A stretch of DNA of 43,060 bases from NCBI GenBank assembly GCA_964498065.1, contig CAZCFZ010000029.1, forward strand, positions 1 to 43,060. The letters are read 5' to 3'. The stretch is from FEN-1297 sp964498065 (GTDB lineage: Bacteria > Bacteroidota > Ignavibacteria > Ignavibacteriales > Ignavibacteriaceae). The notes under the pieces were generated by a model that was not told the DNA's origin, did not search any database, and saw only the letters and a program-made list of their open reading frames with translations. This document shows positions 1 through 7,165 of the stretch, in pieces. The position numbers were made by a program, and so were the translations under genes. Each line of letters starts with the position of its first letter. The first letter of the stretch is position 1.

Positions 1-72
1 CCCATCTAAATCTTCTCCAAAAGGGAAGACTTTCAAAACTCCTCTTCCCAAAGGAAAGAAGTTTGGCATGGG
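1..72. repeat. Intergenic palindromic repeat, copy A
   Basis: This stretch follows the stop codon of the MacB-like permease and contains two imperfect hairpins, CTTCTCC/GGGAAG and CTTCCC/GGAAAG, each with a short A-rich loop. It ends in a GGCATGGGCTACTC-like border. The same architecture, with a border reading GCGATGGGCTCC, recurs at 3355-3440, and a related perfect palindrome lies at 3273-3289. The spread of variants between genes of one operon suggests a dispersed REP-like element that may shape mRNA ends. The left part is cut by the window edge. Confidence 0.55.
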
Positions 73-2487
73 CTACTCATATCTCAAACTTTTAACCGGA
101 TTTGCTGTTGCAGCTTTTACAGCATGTGAACTAACTGTAGCCAAAGCTATTAGTAAAGCAATAATTCCTGAGAGAATAAATATTCCGAAGTTTATATTTA
201 TCCTGTAAGCAAAATTCTCCAGCCAGTTATGCATAATAAAATAAGCCGCCGGCCAGGCTATTATATTTGCAATAACAACCCATTTGATAAATTCTTTAGA
301 AAGAAGTACAATGATTTCGGGAACTGTTGCACCTAATGTTTTTCTAATACCTATTTCTTTAGTCCTCTGTTCGGTAACAAATGCAGCTAAACCCAAAAGT
401 CCTAAGCTTGCAATAAATATAGCAAGTATAGAAAATACCGCTGCAAGTTTACTGGTCCTTTGATCGGCAATATATAGGTGAGCCAGATTTCTATCTAAAA
501 AGTTATAATCGAATGCTTCGTTGCCTGCATATTTTTCCCATACGTCTTGAAGTGATGAAATAGTACTTTGATAATTACCCGGCTTTATTCTTACTGATAC
601 AAACCGACCGAACTCTTGGTTCTTATATAAATGAAATACCAAAGGGCGAATAGGCTGATGCAGGGATTCATAATTAAAATCAGATGTTACGCCGATTATT
701 TTATATCTGCTGCCACCATTTGGACCAGGTGCAATTAAGTTCTTTCCGACAGGATTTTTTAAACCGAATATTTTTACAACAGCTTCATTAATAACCACTG
801 ATGAGGTATCCGAGGGATGTTCTACCGAAAAGAATCTTCCTTGATTCATTTTTATATCGTAAGTTTTATCAAATTCGTAATCGCACCACATTTGCCTTAA
901 ATCCTGCAAGCGGTAATTTGAAGATCCTTCTATTCTAAACGCTTCATCTCCAATTTGGTTCCCCGGAATAGCATTTGATTTGCTGACATTAATTACCGAA
1001 GGAATACTCAATACTTCTTTTTTAAAAGATTCTATTTGGCTTCCTATATCATCGGTTTTATTAATTATAATGACCTGCTCTTTATCAAATCCGAGGTTTT
1101 TTGTTTGGACATATTTTAATTGGTTATAAATAATAAATGTACCGACGAATAAAATTATCGTTACGGCAAATTGAAATATTACCAAACCGCTTCTCAGTAA
1201 AGATTTTCTCTTTCCTCTATTTTCACTTTTTAAAACTTTAACAGGCTGGAAGGATGATAAATAAAATGCCGGATAAAAACCTGCAATAATACCCACAATA
1301 ACTGCAAGACAAATCAAAAGTGGAATAATAGTTAAGTTTTTAAGTAATCCCAATGAAATTACCTTTCCGGAAATACTATCAAATAACGGCAGCATAATTT
1401 CTACCAGTACAACAGCAAGAAAAACTGCCAGGGCACTTGTTAATATTGCTTCCGAAATAAATTGTCTTACAAGCTGAACTTTATTAGAACCGAGCGTTTT
1501 TCTTATACCTACTTCCTTCGCTCTTTTTTCGGATCTTGCAGTTGATAGATTAATGAAATTTATACAAGCTATTAGAAGTATAAAAACTGCTATAACCATG
1601 AAAACATATACATTGCTTGCATCGCCGTTTGGCTCAATTTCATAATCAAGATGAGAATAAAGGTGTATTGATGTTAAAGGCTGCAAAACAAAACCGTATC
1701 TCAAGCCCTTCTTTCTTAACTGATTTAAGGATACACCGGTCACTTTTTCTATTTGCGGACCAATATACTTCAGTACATCCTGATTTAGTTTTTGTTGGAA
1801 TTGTTTGTAATCTACACCTTTATGTAGTACAAAATAAGTATAATAATTATTGCCGAGCCAATAAGGATTTCTGCTGTCGGAATACGTTGTTAATGAGCCG
1901 AGAAAATCATAATGGAAATGAGAATTTTTAGGAACATCCTTAATTACACCGGTAACAATCCAGTCTCTTCTATGGTCTGCATTAAGAATTTTCCCCATAG
2001 GCTCTTTATTTCCGAAATATTTTTTAGCCATTGATTCCGTAATTACTACGTTATTCGGTTGTGTTAATGCGGTTTTCGGATTTCCTTCTAGAAAGTGCAC
2101 GGTAAAAACATTAAAGAATGTTGAATCGACACAATAAAACCTCTCTTCGCTAAAAGCTTTATTATCATATCTTAAAACCGGAAAACCAAAATTTCTTATT
2201 CTTGTATATGCAACTACTTCGGGAAAATCATGTTTAATAACCGCACCCATAGGTGCCGGACTCATTGCCATATTTATTTCATTGTTATTTATCCTTCCTT
2301 CAAGATGGACACGATAAATTTGATCTGCATTCTTGTTGAATTTATCATAGCTAAATTCATTCTTCACATATAATAAAATTATAATACAGCAGGCAACTCC
2401 AACTGCCAGACCAATTATATTTATAAAAGAAAAGCCTTTGTACTTTCTCAAATTTCTAAACGCAACGTTTAAATAATTTTTTAGCAT
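73..2487 (-). CDS. MacB-like ABC transporter permease (FtsX domains)
   Basis: This is the membrane subunit of an ABC transporter of the MacB/LolC/FtsX type, in the inner membrane. It has an N-terminal transmembrane helix (about residues 20-40), a large periplasmic MacB_PCD-like domain, three helices around residues 290-420 (FtsX domain), then a second periplasmic domain and a second FtsX domain near the C-terminus. The repeated cytoplasmic motif EVGIRKTLGS / EIGIRKTLGA in both halves is typical of the coupling region. An in-frame ATG lies nine codons upstream (2514), but the ATG at 2487 is preceded by GGAG at a 5-nt distance, so the 804-residue form is preferred. It is the last gene of the MFP-ATPase-ATPase-permease run on this strand. 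Such systems typically pump lipophilic compounds, peptides or lipoproteins. The substrate cannot be told from sequence. Confidence 0.9.
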   Translation of the reverse strand: MLKNYLNVAFRNLRKYKGFSFINIIGLAVGVACCIIILLYVKNEFSYDKFNKNADQIYRVHLEGRINNNEINMAMSPAPMGAVIKHDFPEVVAYTRIRNFGFPVLRYDNKAFSEERFYCVDSTFFNVFTVHFLEGNPKTALTQPNNVVITESMAKKYFGNKEPMGKILNADHRRDWIVTGVIKDVPKNSHFHYDFLGSLTTYSDSRNPYWLGNNYYTYFVLHKGVDYKQFQQKLNQDVLKYIGPQIEKVTGVSLNQLRKKGLRYGFVLQPLTSIHLYSHLDYEIEPNGDASNVYVFMVIAVFILLIACINFINLSTARSEKRAKEVGIRKTLGSNKVQLVRQFISEAILTSALAVFLAVVLVEIMLPLFDSISGKVISLGLLKNLTIIPLLICLAVIVGIIAGFYPAFYLSSFQPVKVLKSENRGKRKSLLRSGLVIFQFAVTIILFVGTFIIYNQLKYVQTKNLGFDKEQVIIINKTDDIGSQIESFKKEVLSIPSVINVSKSNAIPGNQIGDEAFRIEGSSNYRLQDLRQMWCDYEFDKTYDIKMNQGRFFSVEHPSDTSSVVINEAVVKIFGLKNPVGKNLIAPGPNGGSRYKIIGVTSDFNYESLHQPIRPLVFHLYKNQEFGRFVSVRIKPGNYQSTISSLQDVWEKYAGNEAFDYNFLDRNLAHLYIADQRTSKLAAVFSILAIFIASLGLLGLAAFVTEQRTKEIGIRKTLGATVPEIIVLLSKEFIKWVVIANIIAWPAAYFIMHNWLENFAYRININFGIFILSGIIALLIALATVSSHAVKAATANPVKSLRYE

Positions 2488-2558
2488 AATTTCTCCATTG
2501 TAGTTCATGGACACGAATAACTTTGATTTTTACGAATTAAGAATTTTTTCCAGTGTTA

Positions 2559-2586
2559 ATCCGTGTTGTCCGTGTCATCCGTGTTC
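2559..2586. repeat. Three 9-bp tandem repeats (TCCGTGTNN)
   Basis: TCCGTGT recurs at exactly 9-bp spacing, starting at 2560, 2569 and 2578, in the short gap between the permease and the second ATPase gene. A degenerate partner, CAGTGTTA, lies just before them. The function is unknown. The repeat lies in the transcribed spacer of the operon, 8 nt past the ATPase stop codon on the minus strand. Confidence 0.6.
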
Positions 2587-2594
2587 TATTAAGT

Positions 2595-3257
2595 CTATTT
2601 CTCTATCCACCCGTCTTTTAATTTTATAATCCTATTTCCGTACGCAGCATTAGTTTCGGAGTGAGTGACTTGTATAATAGTTGTGCCCTGATTATTAAGT
2701 TTCTTCAGTAAGTCCATAATTTCTTTCCCCTGATCCGAATGTAAATTACCGGTTGGTTCGTCGGCAAGAATTAATTTCGGTTCTGCTATTATTGCCCTAG
2801 CAATTGCAACAAGCTGCTGCTGTCCGCCGGATAATTGATTGGGGAACAGATCTTTTTTTGCAACGATATTAAATTTATCTAAAGTTTCGGCAATTTTACC
2901 TTTTCTATCGTTTGTTTTTATTTTTTGGTATAATAAAGGAGTTTCCAAATTTTCGTAGACAGTCAGTTCATCGATTAAATGATACTGCTGGAATACAAAT
3001 CCTATGTACATTTTATGAAGTTCGGAAAGTTTCTTTTCCTTCATTTTATGTACAGGCTCATCATAAAAATAATACTCGCCTTCGGACGGAGTATCCAGCA
3101 TTCCTATAATATTTAACAGCGTCGACTTCCCTGCACCTGAGGGCCCCATTACTGAGATGAACTCACCTTCTTCAATTTGCAGATCAACATTTCGTAATAC
3201 ATAAGTTTTAATAACTTTGTTACTATAATATTTTTCAATGTTTTGTAATTTGATCAC
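2595..3257 (-). CDS. LolD/MacB-type ABC transporter ATPase (divergent copy)
   Basis: This is the cytoplasmic ATPase of the LolD/MacB class, 220 residues. Visible motifs are Walker A GPSGAGKST (residues 38-46), the Q-loop at Q90, signature LSGGQQQ (142-148), Walker B LILADE (162-167) and the H-loop His199. Two family positions are unusual. The signature is followed by L149 where Arg is the rule (QQQRVA), and the D-loop reads NLHS (171-174) instead of NLDS. The start is GTG at 3257, with a perfect AGGAGG five bases upstream that lies inside a palindromic repeat. The neighbouring ATPase (3443-4132) is a close paralogue with canonical motifs. Both are likely to serve the single visible permease, or this copy may serve a permease outside the window. 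The class is certain; the ATPase competence of this copy is less so. Confidence 0.9.
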   Translation of the reverse strand: MIKLQNIEKYYSNKVIKTYVLRNVDLQIEEGEFISVMGPSGAGKSTLLNIIGMLDTPSEGEYYFYDEPVHKMKEKKLSELHKMYIGFVFQQYHLIDELTVYENLETPLLYQKIKTNDRKGKIAETLDKFNIVAKKDLFPNQLSGGQQQLVAIARAIIAEPKLILADEPTGNLHSDQGKEIMDLLKKLNNQGTTIIQVTHSETNAAYGNRIIKLKDGWIEK

Positions 3258-3442
3258 AGGCCCCTCCTAAATCCTCCCCAAAGGGGAGGACTTTTAAAAC
3301 TTTTTTTGATATTAATTTTCATAATACTTTTAACCTTCATACTTATATTTAGATAACTTTCCCAACGCCAGCCTTTCCCTTTGGTAAGAGACATAGATGA
3401 TTTTCCGCCCTTCCCTTCGGGAAGGGTAAGCGATGGGCTCCT
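3258..3442. repeat. Intergenic palindromic repeats, copies B and C
   Basis: The spacer between the two ATPase genes carries two perfect hairpins. One is CCTCCCC-AAA-GGGGAGG at 3273-3289; the other is CCCTTCCC-TTC-GGGAAGGG at 3408-3426. The right border resembles the one at the left edge of the window (GATGGGCTCC versus CATGGGCTAC). The minus-strand copy of B carries AGGAGG at 3268-3263, which serves as Shine-Dalgarno for the downstream GTG start. The hairpin at 3408-3426 lies just after the upstream ATPase stop codon and could protect or attenuate the message. Confidence 0.65.
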
Positions 3443-4132
3443 TTATACGTGAAATTCCTCTTTATAGTTTTCAGTTACTACATGACCATCAAATAAATGA
3501 ATAATCCTGTGTGCGAACTCAGAATCATGCGGAGAGTGCGTTACCATAACAATTGTTGTACCCTCTTCATTTAATTGAGTCATAATATTCATTACTTCTT
3601 CACCGTTTGCAGAATCCAAATTACCTGTTGGTTCGTCGGCTAATATTAATTTAGGCTTTGCAACAACGGCACGGGAAACGGCAACCCTCTGCTGCTGCCC
3701 GCCGGAAAGCTGCTGAGGGAAATGATCCTTACGATGCATTATCTGCATTCTTTCTAGCACTTCGGTAACCATTTTATCTCTATCCGAAGAAGAAACGCCT
3801 AGGTAAAGAAGGGGTAATTCTACGTTTTCATAAACAGTAAGTTCGTCAATTAAATTAAAGCTCTGGAAAACAAATCCGATATTTGCTTTTCTTAGATTCG
3901 CCCTTTGTCTTTCGGTATACTTTGAAACTTCATGATCAAGGAAATGGTACTCACCATCCGATGGATTATCAAGTAATCCGAAAATATTCAGAAGAGTAGA
4001 TTTTCCGCACCCGGACGGGCCCATTATAGCGACAAATTCTTTTTCATTTATTTCAATGTTTACATTATTCAATGCAGTAGTTTCTACTTCTTCGGTAGTG
4101 TAAATCTTTTTTAGATTGTTAGTTTTAATCAT
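3443..4132 (-). CDS. LolD/MacB-type ABC transporter ATPase
   Basis: This is a canonical LolD/MacB-family ATPase of the inner-membrane ABC transporter encoded around it. Counting from the upstream ATG at 4144, it shows Walker A GPSGCGKST (42-50), the Q-loop FVFQ (91-94), signature LSGGQQQRVA (146-155), Walker B LILADE (166-171), D-loop NLDS and H-loop THS near 203. The preferred start is the internal ATG at 4132 (residue 5 of the longer frame): it has GGAG six bases upstream, whereas that GGAG overlaps the first ATG. The gene lies about 80 nt downstream of the membrane-fusion protein and is read in the same direction, so co-transcription from the sigma54-type promoter near 5530 is likely. Unlike the paralogue at 2595-3257, all catalytic motifs are intact. 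Confidence 0.92.
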   Translation of the reverse strand: MIKTNNLKKIYTTEEVETTALNNVNIEINEKEFVAIMGPSGCGKSTLLNIFGLLDNPSDGEYHFLDHEVSKYTERQRANLRKANIGFVFQSFNLIDELTVYENVELPLLYLGVSSSDRDKMVTEVLERMQIMHRKDHFPQQLSGGQQQRVAVSRAVVAKPKLILADEPTGNLDSANGEEVMNIMTQLNEEGTTIVMVTHSPHDSEFAHRIIHLFDGHVVTENYKEEFHV

Positions 4133-4222
4133 TGAATGCTCCATTAAATAGTTTTACTTTATGCCTATGTGTCTTTGCGATGAAAAAATTTACTTTAGAT
4201 ACGCAACGACCCAAGATCATTA

Positions 4223-5473
4223 TTATTTTAATATTAATTTATCTACATCGCCGAAATTATCATAAGAAGATGTAATTACTTTATCTCCCGGTTTTAAACC
4301 GCTGAGTACTTCAAAATAATCCGGATTTTGCCTGCCAAGGCTTATGTTTCTTTTGACTGCCTCACTGCCGGATTGGTTAACAACAAAAACCCACTGACCG
4401 CCTGTCTTCTGGTAAAATCCGCCGCGCGCCAATAAAAGTGCTTTTGTTCGTTCACTCAACTGTAATCTTATTTGTAACGTCTGTCCCCTTCTTATACCGT
4501 CCGGAACCCTTCCGTCAAAGTTCATATCAACTTGAAACTTGCCGTCTTTAACTTCAGGGAATACTTTTATTATTATCAGTTTAAAATTCTTCCCATCGAT
4601 CTCAACAGTAGCATGAAGACCTTTAATCACTCTGGCTATATAAAATTCATCTATGTCTGCTCTAACTTTAAATCCGTCCATTGCATCAATCTGTCCTAAT
4701 TGATCGCCCGGAGATTTTGCTTGGCCAGTTTCAGCATTCAATGATGTTAACTGTCCGCTGATTGGAGCTTTTACGGTAAGATTATCAATATTTTCTCTAA
4801 TCAATTCTAAATTTTTCTGCAGTCTATCGATAGAAGAAGCTATCTGTGAAACTTGTGAATGCCGCAAAAGTGAATCCTGCTTATAATTCTCACGTGCTAA
4901 TTTCAACTGTTCTACATCATGAGAATATTTGTCCCTTACCTGCTCAAATTCCTGTTGGGAAACAAGTTTCTTTTCCCACATAACTTTTTCTCTATCAAAA
5001 AGCTGCCTCGAATTTACAAAATTAAAATTTGCATCAACTAATTGAGTTTGAAGTGCAATACTATTTTGTTCAATCTGTAATCTTGTATTTCTTGCTTCAT
5101 TTATCTGCTGATAAGTTGCTGCTTCGTTCTGTAAGGCCTGGAGCTGAACATTAGGATTTGAAAGCTTTAAAATCTTATCACCTTTTTTAAGCATAGTGCC
5201 TTCTTCAACATACCTTTTTTCGACCGTCCCGCCTAAAATTGCATCTAGGTAATATGTTGTTTTCGGCAGTACTGTTCCGGAAACAGGAATAAATTCCTGG
5301 AACTCTCCTTCTTCTACAGTTGAAATTGTAATTTTATCTTTTTCAACATTCAATTTAGAGCCTGTATCAGCTAAAATTAATACTATAAAAAAAAGAAAAA
5401 CCGCACCTCCGGCTGCTGAGGCCCAAAATTTCTTCCTTTTGTAGTAAGGTTTTTTCTCTATTTTCCTATCCAT
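4223..5473 (-). CDS. MacA-like periplasmic membrane-fusion protein (HlyD family)
   Basis: This is the periplasmic adaptor of an ABC-type efflux or extrusion system, 416 residues. It has a basic N-terminus, a single anchor helix at about residues 15-36, a barrel-sandwich/lipoyl half-motif (about 70-110), a long coiled-coil hairpin rich in Gln, Glu and Arg (about 112-235), the second lipoyl half (TVKAPISGQLTSLNAETG, near 240) and a beta-barrel plus membrane-proximal domain ending in GLKPGDKVITSSYD. It is the first gene of the minus-strand operon and starts at an ATG with AAGGTG seven bases upstream. A near-consensus -24/-12 promoter lies about 50 bp upstream and two palindromes farther up, pointing to control by the adjacent NtrC-type activator. 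It would link the permease to an outer-membrane channel, which is not encoded in this operon. Confidence 0.92.
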   Translation of the reverse strand: MDRKIEKKPYYKRKKFWASAAGGAVFLFFIVLILADTGSKLNVEKDKITISTVEEGEFQEFIPVSGTVLPKTTYYLDAILGGTVEKRYVEEGTMLKKGDKILKLSNPNVQLQALQNEAATYQQINEARNTRLQIEQNSIALQTQLVDANFNFVNSRQLFDREKVMWEKKLVSQQEFEQVRDKYSHDVEQLKLARENYKQDSLLRHSQVSQIASSIDRLQKNLELIRENIDNLTVKAPISGQLTSLNAETGQAKSPGDQLGQIDAMDGFKVRADIDEFYIARVIKGLHATVEIDGKNFKLIIIKVFPEVKDGKFQVDMNFDGRVPDGIRRGQTLQIRLQLSERTKALLLARGGFYQKTGGQWVFVVNQSGSEAVKRNISLGRQNPDYFEVLSGLKPGDKVITSSYDNFGDVDKLILK

Positions 5474-5520
5474 AAGGACACCTTAAAATTCAATTTATCC
5501 AATAAAGTTAATTTCACTTT

Positions 5521-5536
5521 GTCAATAAGTATGCCT
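5521..5536 (-). promoter_or_regulatory. Candidate sigma54 (-24/-12) promoter of the ABC operon
   Basis: On the minus strand this reads AGGCATACTTATTGAC. Compared with TGGCAYRNNNNTTGCW, the -24 GG, CAT, purine and TTG are kept and the spacing of 10 bases between the GG and the -12 dinucleotide is exact; the -12 GC is GA. A start site would fall near 5510, leaving a leader of about 37 nt before the membrane-fusion protein ATG. The location between an NtrC-type regulator and the operon supports it. The imperfect -12 keeps confidence moderate. Confidence 0.6.
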
Positions 5537-5652
5537 TGGTAAGAATACACTAAAGCTTTTTTTATCATTTACAAAAACATTAAAAAATTACTAATTTCAA
5601 AATAATATATATTTAATTTGATTTTAAGAAAATATTGAGTGAAGTTAGTAGT

Positions 5653-5687
5653 GTCCGATTACGGACGGTTGTGTCCGGTAATGAACA
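5653..5687. promoter_or_regulatory. Paired palindromes, candidate enhancer sites for the NtrC-type regulator
   Basis: Site 1 is a perfect palindrome GTCCG-ATTA-CGGAC at 5653-5666. Site 2 is TGTCCG-GTAA-TGAACA at 5672-5687, with a good left half and a degenerate right half. Their centres (5659.5 and 5679.5) are exactly 20 bp apart, about two helical turns, so both would lie on the same DNA face. They lie about 150 and 170 bp upstream of the predicted start of the ABC operon, a normal distance for activators of sigma54-RNA polymerase. Confidence 0.65.
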
Positions 5688-5788
5688 ATTAAAATAAAAT
5701 TTAATTTGAAATTGATTCGTATTATCAGGAATAAAATTTGCGATTAAATTTTTAAAACCAAATTCTCAATCTTATATAAAGTTTTAAT

Positions 5789-7165
5789 ATGAATATTAAA
5801 CCCGGAAAAATTTTAATTGTCGACGATGATGAAGATGTGCTTTTTACAGCACGACTTTTATTAAAACAACATTATTCAATCGTTCGAACTGAAAAAAATC
5901 CGGAACAAATTCCGTCCATATTAAAAAATGATCATTATGATGTAATACTTCTCGATATGAATTTTACGGGTGACGCAACCAGCGGAACCGAAGGCTTTAC
6001 CTGGTTAAAAAAAATATTGGAGTTGGACCCTACTGCAGTAATTATTTTAATTACCGCTTTTGGAAACATTGAAATGGCGGTAAAAGCAATCAAAGAAGGC
6101 GCTACGGATTTTGTACTTAAACCATGGCAGAATGAAAAATTGCTGGCTACCATTTCTTCGGCAATTAAGTTGAGTAAATCCAAACAAGAAATTGAAAATC
6201 TTCAATCCAGGCAGAATCAATTAAGTCAAGATATCGATAGAGAGTTCCATGATATTATCGGCATTTCAGATGAAATGAAAAGAGTTTTTGCAACTATACA
6301 AAAAATTGCAAAAACCGATGCAAATGTATTAATATTGGGTGAAAACGGAACCGGTAAGGAGCTTGTTGCCAGAGCAATTCACCGTCAATCCGAAAGAAGT
6401 AAAGGAATATTTTTAAGCGTGGATATGGGAGCAATTAGCGAATCTCTTTTTGAAAGTGAATTGTTCGGTTATAAAAAAGGAGCATTTACAGATGCAAAAG
6501 AAGATCGTGCAGGACGTTTTGAGGTCGCTTCAGGTGGAACACTTTTTCTCGATGAAATAGGCAATTTAACTTCCAATCTTCAAATAAAATTGTTAACGGT
6601 TCTTCAAAACCGGCAGGTTACAAGACTCGGTTCAAGCATACCAAAGCCGATCGATATAAGGCTTATCTGTGCAACCAATATGCCGCACGAAGAATTAACC
6701 TCGGAAATAAGATTCAGACAGGATTTACTTTACCGAATAAATACCGTTGAAATTAAGATTCCTCCTCTTAGAAACAGAACTGAAGATATACCGCTTCTAG
6801 TAGATCACTTTATTCAGATGTACTGTAAAAAATATAACAAGCCGGTTAAGAAAATTAATTCTGATGCATTGGATAAACTCTACAAATATCATTGGCCGGG
6901 CAACATAAGGGAATTACAGCACACAATAGAACGAATCGTTATAATGAATGAATTTGATGAAATTAATGCAGATGATTTTTATTTCCCCTCGAATGAAAAC
7001 AAAGATCATAAACTTACCCTTGATAATTATCATCTTGAAGATGCAGAAAAAATGCTTATCATCAAAGCCGTAAGCAAGCACGCCGGAAATCTAACAAAAG
7101 CCGCCAAAGAACTCGGACTAACAAGAGCTTCACTTTATCGAAGACTGGAAAAGTATGGCCTATAA
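5789..7165 (+). CDS. Sigma54-dependent response regulator, NtrC family
   Basis: This is a 458-residue activator with the full receiver, AAA+ and Fis-type HTH layout. The receiver has acidic pocket D12-D14, phospho-acceptor D56, T89 and K111. The AAA+ domain has Walker A GENGTGKE (184-191), a sigma54-contact loop GAFTDA (231-236), Walker B TLFLDEIG (251-258) and the arginine-finger region RFRQDLLYRIN (308-318). A helix-turn-helix lies at about 432-456. The contact loop differs from textbook GAFTGA by Gly to Asp at position 5. It would bind the palindromes upstream of the divergent ABC operon and open sigma54 promoters after phosphorylation by the kinase encoded next (11-nt overlap). Perfect and near-perfect -24/-12 elements flank this gene pair. 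The family is certain; the target genes are inferred from position and promoters. Confidence 0.95.
   Translation: MNIKPGKILIVDDDEDVLFTARLLLKQHYSIVRTEKNPEQIPSILKNDHYDVILLDMNFTGDATSGTEGFTWLKKILELDPTAVIILITAFGNIEMAVKAIKEGATDFVLKPWQNEKLLATISSAIKLSKSKQEIENLQSRQNQLSQDIDREFHDIIGISDEMKRVFATIQKIAKTDANVLILGENGTGKELVARAIHRQSERSKGIFLSVDMGAISESLFESELFGYKKGAFTDAKEDRAGRFEVASGGTLFLDEIGNLTSNLQIKLLTVLQNRQVTRLGSSIPKPIDIRLICATNMPHEELTSEIRFRQDLLYRINTVEIKIPPLRNRTEDIPLLVDHFIQMYCKKYNKPVKKINSDALDKLYKYHWPGNIRELQHTIERIVIMNEFDEINADDFYFPSNENKDHKLTLDNYHLEDAEKMLIIKAVSKHAGNLTKAAKELGLTRASLYRRLEKYGL

Larger units (their letters stand above)
5474..5788. other. Divergent intergenic region, ABC operon / two-component genes
   Basis: This AT-rich spacer separates the minus-strand membrane-fusion gene from the plus-strand sigma54 activator. 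It contains the -24/-12 element and the two palindromes listed separately. I see no coding potential, and no clear promoter for the activator gene itself, which has only a weak ribosome-binding site. Confidence 0.7.

Noticed and set aside
1617..1931. Plus-strand frame inside the MacB-like permease
   Set aside because: Antisense shadow without recognisable features; the permease motifs on the other strand are unambiguous.
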